A stretch of 64,000 bases of DNA from Denitromonas ohlonensis (GTDB taxonomy: Bacteria > Pseudomonadota > Gammaproteobacteria > Burkholderiales > Rhodocyclaceae), in the NCBI RefSeq assembly GCF_007625205.1, contig NZ_VMNI01000015.1:62001-126000 (forward strand), given 5' to 3'. Below, in pieces: positions 55,656 to 64,000 of this stretch. The position numbers and the translations under genes are program-made. The notes beneath the pieces were generated by a model. The model saw only the letters and a program-made list of their open reading frames with translations, made no database searches and was not told the DNA's origin. Position 1 is the first letter of the stretch. Each line of letters opens with the position of its first letter.

Positions 55656-56681
55656 TTAGCGAATCGGCGGTGCGTACTGAATGCCGCCCTTGTTCCACAG
55701 TGCGTTCTGACCACGCGAAATCTTCAGCGCGCTGCCTTCACCCACGTTGCGCTCAAACATCTCGCCGTAGTTGCCCACTTGCTTGACGATGTTGTAGGCC
55801 CACTTGTCATCAACGCCGAGGAACTCACCCTTCACGCCCTCAACACCGAGGATGCGGCGGATGTTGGGGTCGGCGCTCTTGAGCATCTCGTCGACGTTCT
55901 TCATGGTGATGCCCGCTTCTTCGGCGTTGATCTGAGCAAACAACGACCAGCGCACCAGATTGAACCACTCGTCGTCACCCTGACGCACGACCGGACCCAG
56001 CGGCTCTTTCGAGATCACTTCCGGCAGCACCATGGCGCTGTTCGGGTCCGTCAGCTTGATCCGAAGTGCATACAGCTGCGACTGGTCGGAGGTCAGCATG
56101 TCGCAACGGCCGGCCTCGAAGGCTTTGACGGTTTCGTCCGAGCTATCGTAGGTGATGGCCTTGTATTCCATCTTGTTGGCACGGAAGTAGTCCGCCAGGT
56201 TCAGCTCCGTGGTGGTGCCGGCCTGAATACACACGGATGCGCCGGACAGCTCCTTGGCGCTCTTCACACCCAGCTTCTTGGAGACCATGAAGCCCTGACC
56301 GTCGTAGTAGTTCACGCCGGCAAAGTTCAGGCCCAGGCTGGTGTCACGGGTGAAGGTCCAGGTGGTGTTACGCGGCAGCATGTCGATCTCGCCAGACTGC
56401 AGCGCGGTAAAGCGCTCTTTGGCGTTGAGCGGGGTGTACTTCACCTTGCTCGCATCACCAAACATCGCGGCGGCAACGGCACGGCAAGCATCCACGTCGA
56501 TGCCTTTCCAGTTGCCCTTGTCGTCAGTGGCGGAGAAGCCCGGCAGGCCGGTACTGACGCCACACTGCACATATCCCTTCTTCTTCACAGCATCGAAAGT
56601 TGCACCCGCCTGCACCGTGCCGGCAATCATCAGACCGGCCGTCGCGGCAGCAGTCAATACAGAAATCCGCTTGAAGTTCAT
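55656..56681 (-). CDS. aapJ: General L-amino-acid ABC transporter substrate-binding protein AapJ
   Basis: A 341-residue periplasmic protein. The signal peptide is RISVLTAAATAGLMIAGTVQA. The mature part has YVQCGVSTGLPGFSATDDKG and WKGIDVDACRAVAAAMFGDA, typical of AapJ, followed by NTTWTFTRDTSLGLNFAGVN. The second ATG (56681) is chosen because GGAGGAG lies six bases upstream, whereas it abuts the first ATG. It begins the operon; aapQ follows after the stem-loop. Confidence 0.94.
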   Translation of the reverse strand: MNFKRISVLTAAATAGLMIAGTVQAGATFDAVKKKGYVQCGVSTGLPGFSATDDKGNWKGIDVDACRAVAAAMFGDASKVKYTPLNAKERFTALQSGEIDMLPRNTTWTFTRDTSLGLNFAGVNYYDGQGFMVSKKLGVKSAKELSGASVCIQAGTTTELNLADYFRANKMEYKAITYDSSDETVKAFEAGRCDMLTSDQSQLYALRIKLTDPNSAMVLPEVISKEPLGPVVRQGDDEWFNLVRWSLFAQINAEEAGITMKNVDEMLKSADPNIRRILGVEGVKGEFLGVDDKWAYNIVKQVGNYGEMFERNVGEGSALKISRGQNALWNKGGIQYAPPIR

Positions 56682-57011
56682 CAACATCTCCTCCAGTTCT
56701 TAATCTGGTTAGCGTGGGAGCCAGGCTTTCGGATAGGCCTGGTCGGTCCACTGTCATGCCGGCTCGTAGCCGGGCATACCCCTATTTAAACAACTGTTCG
56801 GCAGCAATACAACGTGGCAGCACTGCGGGAAACCCCTATGAACACTGACACTCAGCGCCACCACCGGACAGAATGCTGGGATGCAGCAATGCTGGATAAG
56901 TAGTCAGCCGTCTTTCGCTGCACCGCAGCAGTTATCCAGTAGCAGAATTGATGCCAATCAATGCTCAAGCGGCTTATTTAAAATGTCGCAGCACACAAAA
57001 GCGCTGAAAAT
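56682..57011. other. Gene-free stretch upstream of aapJ and downstream of ubiX
   Basis: About 330 bases with lower GC than the flanks. It holds the aapJ ribosome site and the probable aap promoter. The half from about 56820 to 57000 contains no convincing open frame or hairpin; ubiX ends at 57012. I see no other feature. Confidence 0.6.
56784..56812 (-). promoter_or_regulatory. Possible sigma-70 promoter of aapJQMP
   Basis: On the minus strand TTGTAT (56812-56807), 17-base spacer, TTAAAT (56789-56784), about 100 bases before the aapJ start. The spacing is ideal and the region is AT-richer than the genes. Confidence 0.4.
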
Positions 57012-57626
57012 TCAATCGGTTTCGCCCCAGCGCGGCATCAGCGCATGCGCAATTCCAAGCTGATCAAGGATGCGTGCAACAACAAAATCAATCACGTCCT
57101 GCACCGACGTGGGGCGCGTGTAGAAGCCCGGATTCGCCGGAAGGATGCACACCCCGAGCCGCGACAGCTTGAGCATGTTCTCGAGATGGATGGCCGAAAA
57201 CGGCGTTTCCCGAGGCACCAGCACCAGTTTTCGGCCCTCTTTGATGACCACATCGGCGGCGCGCTCGATCAGGTCCTGACTCATGCCATTGGCAATCGCG
57301 GCCAGTCGCCCCATGGTGCAGGGGCAAACCACCATCGCATCCGGTGGGTTGGAGCCCGACGCCGGCGGCGCAAACCAGGCCTCGCGCCCAAACACACGCA
57401 GTTGCCCCGGCGCCGCGCCAAAGCGCGCCGACAGCTCGGTCTCCACCTCCGCCGCGCGCGAGGGCAGGTGCCAGTCCATCTCCTGCTGCGCCACGATCTG
57501 CGCCACCTGGCTATACAGCAACCAGACCGTGTGGCCCGCGCCCAGCAGGCATTCGATCAGACGCAGGCCGTAGGCCATGCCGGAGGCGCCGGTCAGCGCA
57601 ACGGTGACGGTGAGGGGTTGTGTCAT
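57012..57626 (-). CDS. ubiX: Flavin prenyltransferase UbiX
   Basis: A 204-residue enzyme that makes prenylated FMN for UbiD decarboxylases, used in ubiquinone synthesis or aromatic metabolism. TVALTGASGMAYGLRLIECL is the FMN-binding start, then VVCPCTMGRLAAIANGMSQD and LVLVPRETPFSAIHLENMLK are invariant motifs. The C-terminus FYTRPTSVQDVIDFVVARIL is typical. It begins 10 bases after the upstream binding-protein gene, so the two may be cotranscribed. Confidence 0.95.
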   Translation of the reverse strand: MTQPLTVTVALTGASGMAYGLRLIECLLGAGHTVWLLYSQVAQIVAQQEMDWHLPSRAAEVETELSARFGAAPGQLRVFGREAWFAPPASGSNPPDAMVVCPCTMGRLAAIANGMSQDLIERAADVVIKEGRKLVLVPRETPFSAIHLENMLKLSRLGVCILPANPGFYTRPTSVQDVIDFVVARILDQLGIAHALMPRWGETD

Positions 57627-57636
57627 GACGGTGCGC

Positions 57637-58794
57637 TCATTGCAGATAATCGCTGATCAAGGCCCAGCGCCCGTTCTCGATGCGCGCCAGCCGCCCGACG
57701 CGGTTGCCGAGGTGGTCGGTTTTGGAGAAGCGATACTCCGGGCTGCCAAAAAAGTCGCGCGTGGTGTGCACGGTTTCCATCGCGGCGACAAAGCGCGGCG
57801 CAGTGAGCTCAGCCCCGGTCGCCTCAAGCCCCTGGATGAACACGTCCGCCACGTTGTAGCCCATGGCACTCCAGATGTTGGGCGTCGCGCCAAAGCGCTG
57901 GCGGTAGCGACCAATCCAGTCGGCCAGTGCGCTGTTGGCGCCCTCGGCGTAGGGCAGCGGCATCACGCTCACGCCGTACAAGCCCTCGACCGCCGCACCG
58001 CCCAGTTCATGGGTTTGCGCCGAGTAGCCCGAGGCGGTGACCAGCATGTCGACGGCCCAGCCGGTCTTGCGCGCCTCGGCCACCGAGGCCACGGTCTCGC
58101 GCACCACGGTGGCCAGCACCACCAGGTCGCAGTCAGCCGCGCGCAAGCGGGCGATCTGGCTGGCAAAGTCAGTCGCGCCGCGCTTGTAGCCCACCGCCTC
58201 AACCAGCGTCAGGCCGCGCTGCGCCAGACCGGCCTCGACGCCCTTCTTTACCTCGTGGCCGTAGTCGTCGTCCTGAAACAGCAGCCCGACCCGCGTGTAG
58301 CCGCCGCGCGTGAGCATCTCGCGCACCGCCGCGCTCATGTAGTCCTGATAAGGCGCAAAGAGCTGAAACTTGAGCGGATGCAGCGGCGAATACGTGGCCT
58401 GATGCGGCGAGAACGGAAACAGATGCGGCCGGCCGGCGTCGAGCGCCAGCGGCATCGAGGCCATCACCACCGGCGTGCCAAGGTTGCCCACAAAGGCAAA
58501 CACCTTGTCGCGCGAGAGCAGCTTGCGGGTCGCCAGCACCGCCCGCTTCGGGTCGTAGCCGCTGTCTTCCGCATGCAACTCCAGCTTGCGTCCGTGCACC
58601 CCGCCGCGAGCGTTCGCCTCTTCAAAGCGCAGCAGCATGCCATCGCGGATCGGCGCGCCCAGCATGGCGATCGGGCCTGACAGATCCTGAATCGTGCCCA
58701 CCCGTATCGTGCCCGCCGTCACGCCCGGCTCGGCCTGCGCCACCCCACTGGCAAACACACTCGCCATCATGGCCATCAAGAATCGTCGCAGCAC
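57637..58794 (-). CDS. Branched-chain amino-acid-type ABC transporter substrate-binding protein
   Basis: A 385-residue periplasmic protein of the LivJ/Leu-Ile-Val type. GTG at 58794 starts the signal peptide RRFLMAMMASVFASGVAQAE. The mature domain opens VTAGTIRVGTIQDLSGPIAM. FVGNLGTPVVMASMPLALDA and VGLLFQDDDYGHEVKKGVEA follow. The likely transporter genes livH and livM are 3-5 kb away, across a YdgA gene and an insertion sequence. Substrate may be an amino acid or an aromatic acid. Confidence 0.87.
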   Translation of the reverse strand: MLRRFLMAMMASVFASGVAQAEPGVTAGTIRVGTIQDLSGPIAMLGAPIRDGMLLRFEEANARGGVHGRKLELHAEDSGYDPKRAVLATRKLLSRDKVFAFVGNLGTPVVMASMPLALDAGRPHLFPFSPHQATYSPLHPLKFQLFAPYQDYMSAAVREMLTRGGYTRVGLLFQDDDYGHEVKKGVEAGLAQRGLTLVEAVGYKRGATDFASQIARLRAADCDLVVLATVVRETVASVAEARKTGWAVDMLVTASGYSAQTHELGGAAVEGLYGVSVMPLPYAEGANSALADWIGRYRQRFGATPNIWSAMGYNVADVFIQGLEATGAELTAPRFVAAMETVHTTRDFFGSPEYRFSKTDHLGNRVGRLARIENGRWALISDYLQ

Positions 58795-58957
58795 GGCGCC
58801 CTCGCTTTTGTTGTTTTCTGAACGGCCATTATCACGCCAAACCGGTGGCGGCACTCAAGCCTCGGCGTGTCACACCGCCTGCTTATGATGCCGTTATACT
58901 CGCCAGCTGCCGCAGCACCGACATGCCCAAACACCTCAATCATAGGATTGCCCCGCA

Positions 58958-60397
58958 ATGAAGAAGACCTGGCTCGCCCTGCTTGCCGCCCCCGTTGTCG
59001 CCTATCCGGCGGCCGCGTGGTATCTCGGCTCACAAGTCGAATCCACCCTCAGTGCGCAGTACAAGCAGGTCGAGACGCTGCCGTACATGAAGGTCGTCGA
59101 GCGCACGTATGAGCGCGGCGTGTTCAGCGCCACCGAGTCGGTCACGGTCGAACTGTTTGGCGCGATGATGCAGGCCGTACAGCAGGCCACGCCCGACGCC
59201 AAACCAGCCGAACCGATGCGCATCCGCTTCCGCTCGCAGATCCAGCACGGCCCCTTTGCCGGCGGCGCGCTGGCCGCCGCGGTGGTCGATAGCGAGTTGG
59301 TGCTCGACGCCGCCACGCAAGCCGAAGTTGCCAAGCTGTTTGGCAACAGCCAGCCGCTCACCGGCCACACCGTGTTCAAGCTCGACGGCAGCGGCACGGC
59401 CACCGTGCTGAGCCCGGCCTTTGCCTCGCAGTTCGCCAACCCCGAAACCGGCGAGCCGGTGAACATCGCATGGGAAGGCATCCGCGCCACGGTCGATTTC
59501 GCCCCCGGCATGAGCCGCTACACCATGAGTGGCGAAGCCCCCAAGCTCGAAGTCCAAGACCCGACCGGCGCGCACATGCTCATGACCGGCATGCGCTTCA
59601 CCGGCGAGCAGCAGCGCATGTTTGAGGACGAGCCCCTGCTCTTTTCGGGCAAGCAGCGCATCACCATCGATGCCATGCAGATGACCATTCCCGAGGAAGA
59701 CGCCGGCCAGGTCAGCTTCAAGCAGATCAGCTACGACATCGACATGCCGGTACAGGGCGACTTCATCGACATGAGCGCCAAAATGGGCGCCGAGATTGTC
59801 GACATCGGCGGCACGAACTACGGCCCCGCCCACTACGACCTGTCGCTCAAGCACCTGCACGCGCGCACCGTCGCCAAGCTCTACCGCGTGCTGCTCGAAG
59901 CCTATGCCAACCCCGCCATGATGGGCCCCGACGCCGATCCACAGCTGGCGCTGGCACCGCTCGCCGGGCCGGCCATGGAACTGCTCGGCCACAACCCCAG
60001 CTTCTCGCTTGACCGCCTCAGCTTCACCACCCCGCATGGCAACGCCCACCTCGACCTGCGCGCCAGCGCCCCCGGCATCACGCCCGAGGCCATGGCCAAT
60101 CCGGGTCTGATCATGGCCGTGCTCGACGCCGGCGCCAACATCGCCGTACCCGAAGCGCTGGTCTTCAACCTGCTCAAGGAAAACGCCACCGCCGCACTCG
60201 CCGCCCAAAGCGAGACCGGCACCGTGTCCGACGAAGACATGCAGATGGTCGCCGCGCAATTCGAAGGCAAACTGCAAGAACTGAGCGGCCAGGGCTTCAT
60301 CACCCGCGACGGCGGCGTGGTCAAATCCACCGTCGCCTTCAAGGCCGGCCAGCTCACCGTCAACGGCAAGCCCTTCAACCCGATGGCCATGCAGTAA
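58958..60397 (+). CDS. YdgA/DUF945 family protein
   Basis: A 479-residue protein: MKKTWLALLAAPVVAYPAAA is an N-terminal membrane anchor or signal, then WYLGSQVESTLSAQYKQVET and YERGVFSATESVTVELFG. The layout, with a short anchor followed by a long beta-rich periplasmic region of repeated AsmA-like strands, is that of the YdgA family, of unknown function. It ends with PMAMQ, before a stem-loop and REP repeats. Confidence 0.85.
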   Translation: MKKTWLALLAAPVVAYPAAAWYLGSQVESTLSAQYKQVETLPYMKVVERTYERGVFSATESVTVELFGAMMQAVQQATPDAKPAEPMRIRFRSQIQHGPFAGGALAAAVVDSELVLDAATQAEVAKLFGNSQPLTGHTVFKLDGSGTATVLSPAFASQFANPETGEPVNIAWEGIRATVDFAPGMSRYTMSGEAPKLEVQDPTGAHMLMTGMRFTGEQQRMFEDEPLLFSGKQRITIDAMQMTIPEEDAGQVSFKQISYDIDMPVQGDFIDMSAKMGAEIVDIGGTNYGPAHYDLSLKHLHARTVAKLYRVLLEAYANPAMMGPDADPQLALAPLAGPAMELLGHNPSFSLDRLSFTTPHGNAHLDLRASAPGITPEAMANPGLIMAVLDAGANIAVPEALVFNLLKENATAALAAQSETGTVSDEDMQMVAAQFEGKLQELSGQGFITRDGGVVKSTVAFKAGQLTVNGKPFNPMAMQ

Positions 60398-60404
60398 AAC
60401 GGCA

Positions 60405-60437
60405 GCGGCTGGCCGGGGCATCCCCCCCGCCAGCCGC
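60405..60437 (+). terminator. Stem-loop after the YdgA gene
   Basis: GCGGCTGGC (60405-60413) pairs with GCCAGCCGC (60429-60437), without a T-run. Possible terminator or message-end structure eight bases after the stop. Confidence 0.45.
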
Positions 60438-60483
60438 GCTGTCGCACAAAAAATACCCCGGGAAGACACCCACGGCACCCGCC

Positions 60484-60509
60484 GTAGGGTGGGCGGCTCG
60501 CCGCCCACC
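60484..60509. repeat. Intact GTAG-headed REP palindrome
   Basis: GTAG followed by GGTGGGCGG, loop CTC, GCCGCCCACC (60484-60509). It is the intact relative of the unit cut by the insertion sequence 25 bases further on. Confidence 0.8.
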
Positions 60510-60531
60510 AGCGACTTCCCGCACAACCAAT

Positions 60532-60560
60532 GCAGGGTGGGCAGGCAAGCTGCCCACCCT
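60532..60560. repeat. REP palindrome split by the IS110-family element
   Basis: AGGGTGGGCAG, loop GCAAG, CTGCCCACCCT (60534-60560). Read with the bases at 61782-61784 (ACG) it regains CCCTACG, the complement of the GTAG foot seen in the neighbouring unit. The CT of the foot is where the element starts. Confidence 0.85.
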
Positions 60561-60619
60561 TGTATTGTTTCCCCATGAATCCTGATCGTTGTATTTTGCT
60601 TTTGCATTGATCAGGAAAC

Positions 60620-61764
<1,145 letters not shown>

Positions 61765-61796
61765 TTCGGATAACAGTATCTACGTTGACCGCGCGG

Positions 61797-62714
61797 CTAA
61801 CGCACCAGCCCCGCCGGTCGCCACAGCACCACGGCCACCAGCACCAGCCCGAACGCCACCAGCTCCAGCCCCGCCATGTTTGCCACCCCGGCCGGCAGCA
61901 CATCGCGCAGCAGCGCAATCGCCTGCGGCAGCGCGACGATCACCACCGCACCCCAAATCGCGCCCATCAAGCGACTCGCGCCGCCGACAAACACCAGCAT
62001 CAGCATCTCAAACGACACATGCAGCCCAAACTGCTCCGGGCTGAGGTAGCCCAGCCAATGCGCGTACAACGCCCCAGCCAGCGCGCCCAGCGCGCCGCCC
62101 ACGGCAAAGGCCAGCCCCTTGGCGTGCGCGGTGTCGATCCCGCTCGCCTCCGCCGCGCCCTCATCATCGCGCACCGCCCGCCATGCCCGGCCGAGGCGTG
62201 AGTTCAGCAGACGCCGGCAGACGAGCAAGGCCAGCGCCAGCGCCGTCGCACTCACCGCAAACTGAGTCAGCGGATCAACCACCGCCCAGCCCGCCAATGT
62301 CAGCGCCGGCACGCTCAAGCCCGAGGCGCCGCCGGTGAGGCCGTCAAAACGCACCAGCGCCTCTTCCACAATCAGCGCCACCGCCAGCGTGCTCATTCCA
62401 AACGCCAGCCCCCCCAGGCGCCGGCCCGGCAAGCTGGCCAGCACGCCGAGCAGCGCGCCGCCGGCAATCGCCACCGCCAATCCCAGCAGCGGCGGTCCAC
62501 CGAGCGCCACCCACCCCGCTTGCAGGTAGGCCCCCACCGCCAGAAACGCGCCATGCCCCAACGAAATCTGCCCGCTCTGCCCGAGGATGATCACCAACCC
62601 CAACCCGGCGATGGCCCAGGTCGCCACAAAGGCGAGCTGGCCAAGACCGTAATCGAGCCCGAGCGTCCCCACCGTGGCCACCACGAGCGCAAGCAGTGCG
62701 GCCGCCTGCCTCAT
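61797..62714 (-). CDS. livM: Branched-chain amino-acid ABC transporter permease LivM
   Basis: A 305-residue permease. It begins MRQAAALLALVVATVGTLGL and has about eight helices. The family signature is IILGQSGQISLGHGAFLAVG, and the C-terminal EAA-like region has RAVRDDEGAAEASGIDTAHA. The ATG at 62714 overlaps the livH stop (ATGA). Longer upstream frame is excluded because it runs through livH. Its 3' end is 15 bases from the insertion sequence but appears complete (WRPAGLVR). Confidence 0.9.
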   Translation of the reverse strand: MRQAAALLALVVATVGTLGLDYGLGQLAFVATWAIAGLGLVIILGQSGQISLGHGAFLAVGAYLQAGWVALGGPPLLGLAVAIAGGALLGVLASLPGRRLGGLAFGMSTLAVALIVEEALVRFDGLTGGASGLSVPALTLAGWAVVDPLTQFAVSATALALALLVCRRLLNSRLGRAWRAVRDDEGAAEASGIDTAHAKGLAFAVGGALGALAGALYAHWLGYLSPEQFGLHVSFEMLMLVFVGGASRLMGAIWGAVVIVALPQAIALLRDVLPAGVANMAGLELVAFGLVLVAVVLWRPAGLVR

Positions 62715-63574
62715 GCCGAACGCCCCGCAAACAGCCCGCGCGGAAAGCACAGCAAGGCCAGCAGCATCAAGACATACGCCGTCACATGGTTCGCGCCTTC
62801 GGGCAGGTAGCGCCCGGCCAAGGCCTCGGCCACGCCAATGAACACCCCGCCCGCCAGGGCGCCGGGCAGGCTGTGCATGCCGCCAATCACCGCCGCTGGA
62901 AACGCCTTGAGCGCGACCACGCCCATGGCCGGATGCACGAAAGTGACCGGCGCCATCAAGATGCCCGCCAGCGCCGCCAGCGCCGCGCCGAGTGCCCAGG
63001 CCAGCGTGTGCATGCCAGACGTCGACACGCCCATCATCGCCGCGATGCGCGGGTTCTCGGAGCACGCCCGCAAGGCCAGACCGGCCCGCGACAATCGAAA
63101 GAAAGCCGCCAGCGCGGCACACGTGAGCACGGTGGCCGCGATCACCCCCAGGTGCGCAAAACTGACGGTCAGCGACCCGAGCTGCACCTGCCCCGACAAA
63201 CCCGGCAAAGCCAACTGGTGCGCGCTATGCGTCGCCGCCGGCACGGTGGTGACGCCACCGCGCAGCATCAAACCCAGGCCAAAAGTGAGCAACACCGCCG
63301 TCAGATGCGGCTGCCCCATCGCCCGGCGCAGCGCCAGGCGCTCCACCAACGCACCCGCCAACGCCATGCCTGCCACCGCGACCGCCACCGCCAGCCACGC
63401 CGGCCAACCCGCCGCTGCCGTCAGCGCCACCGCCGCAAACGCGCCCACCATCAGCAGCTCGCCCTGCATGAAGCTCACTGCCTCGGTGGCCTTGTAGACC
63501 AGCACAAACGACAAGGCCACCAGACCGTAGATACAGCCGGTGGCAATGCCGCTGAGGAGAATCTGGAGAATCAT
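62711..63574 (-). CDS. livH: Branched-chain amino-acid ABC transporter permease LivH
   Basis: A 287-residue permease with about eight helices. MILQILLSGIATGCIYGLVA and LSFVLVYKATEAVSFMQGEL are the family start. RACSENPRIAAMMGVSTSGM and FPAAVIGGMHSLPGALAGGV follow. The ATG at 63574 is used because upstream residues are not hydrophobic. It overlaps livM by four bases. The ATPases LivF and LivG are not in the window. Confidence 0.9.
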   Translation of the reverse strand: MILQILLSGIATGCIYGLVALSFVLVYKATEAVSFMQGELLMVGAFAAVALTAAAGWPAWLAVAVAVAGMALAGALVERLALRRAMGQPHLTAVLLTFGLGLMLRGGVTTVPAATHSAHQLALPGLSGQVQLGSLTVSFAHLGVIAATVLTCAALAAFFRLSRAGLALRACSENPRIAAMMGVSTSGMHTLAWALGAALAALAGILMAPVTFVHPAMGVVALKAFPAAVIGGMHSLPGALAGGVFIGVAEALAGRYLPEGANHVTAYVLMLLALLCFPRGLFAGRSA

Positions 63575-63637
63575 GGCGCAGAGAATACCTGCTCCAGACG
63601 CGGATGCCGACAAGGCCGGCACCACGCAAGCGCTGGC

Positions 63638-64000
63638 TCACGGGATCTTCACAACACGCATCGAACGCACCTGGTTGCGGATCTCTTTGGGCAGGCGGCC
63701 GTCCTTGGTCTGGCGGAACTGGCCGCCCCGCCAGCCGGCCTTGGGATACATCTCCAGCATGTAGCCGTCGCGCAGATCGACGAAGTCCACTCGCTTGCCC
63801 AGCGTGTCCCAGCCGGTGTGGCGGATGTCGGTGTACTCGCCATAGCGCAGGCACAGGCCGTCTTTCTTGGCCTTCATGTCGTGGCGGCTGGTGTAAACAC
63901 ACACCGGATAGCCGCCCACCTTGTCGTTGAGTTCGTAGGCCCACACCCCGCGCAGCTTGCCGCGACGGATGTCGATCGGGCCGTCCTGGGTGATCTTGGT
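63638..64000 (-). CDS. Conserved hypothetical protein, C-terminal part (runs off the right edge)
   Basis: The frame is open to the window edge, giving 120 visible residues that end at 63638. It includes TKITQDGPIDIRRGKLRGVW, AYELNDKVGGYPVCVYTSRH and KAGWRGGQFRQTKDGRLPKE. No membrane segment or known motif is seen and I do not recognise it. A GTG at 63946 could be taken for a start, but the reading frame continues upstream without a stop. It lies 63 bases before the livH start on the same strand. Confidence 0.6.
   Translation of the reverse strand, partial: TKITQDGPIDIRRGKLRGVWAYELNDKVGGYPVCVYTSRHDMKAKKDGLCLRYGEYTDIRHTGWDTLGKRVDFVDLRDGYMLEMYPKAGWRGGQFRQTKDGRLPKEIRNQVRSMRVVKIP

Noticed and set aside
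59030-60607. 525-residue minus-strand frame
   Set aside because: Antisense of the YdgA gene; low-complexity Gly/Ala/His composition and no ribosome site.
61797-63122. Long livM reading frame with an extra 136 residues upstream
   Set aside because: The upstream part lies inside livH in another frame and is not hydrophobic; the ATG at 62714 with the ATGA overlap is the start.

Overview
This 64 kb window is a high-GC, densely packed chromosomal segment of a betaproteobacterium. Rhodocyclales (Zoogloea/Thauera/Azoarcus-like) is the best guess. The reasons are an S-adenosylhomocysteine (SAH) riboswitch ahead of metH, TctDE/TctCBA tricarboxylate transport, a neighbour-type porin, a yicC-kinase-phosphatase-rph-rdgB-hemW block, a PEP-CTERM protein and GTAG-headed REP palindromes. 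This is inferred from gene content only. There are about 60 protein genes, one tRNA, one complete insertion sequence and several REP-like repeats. No CRISPR array, rRNA or prophage was seen.

Left part (1-22649): a partial metH with its riboswitch; a beta-CASP hydrolase; a porin; and a two-gene ATP-citrate-lyase-like enzyme whose lyase domain has an altered motif. A citrate/tricarboxylate block follows: an AbrB-family membrane protein, an orphan ABC binding protein, TctD/TctE, and TctC-TctB-TctA. Next is a translationally coupled trio of two solute-binding proteins around a membrane diguanylate cyclase, then an AEC carrier, a hydrolase and a DUF4399 protein.

Middle (22665-33620): a membrane protein whose last residues and stop codon lie in a REP pair, a ThDP-dependent synthase-like enzyme, a small HTH regulator with palindromes in its promoter, a TIR-domain membrane protein, and the housekeeping block yicC / Ser-Thr kinase / PP2C / rph / rdgB / hemW.

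Type VI island (33688-42147): on the minus strand, vgrG, a DUF4123 chaperone, a VasX/BTH_I2691-like effector and a DUF6708 membrane protein are nearly contiguous or overlap by ATGA. This is an effector delivery operon with a probable immunity gene and no structural type VI genes. vgrG carries two in-frame copies of a REP-derived cassette.

Right part (42331-64000): a lipoprotein, sppA, trmB, thiG, thiS, tRNA-Gly(CCC), a PEP-CTERM protein, an AraC regulator, mutY, a LON-domain protein, the aapJQMP amino-acid transporter, ubiX and branched-chain amino-acid transporter parts. Between a YdgA-family gene and livM lies an intact IS110-family element close to IS621. Its ends, its target (the CTAC foot of a REP) and the guide segments of its bridge RNA can all be read from the sequence. 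This is the most striking observation in the window.
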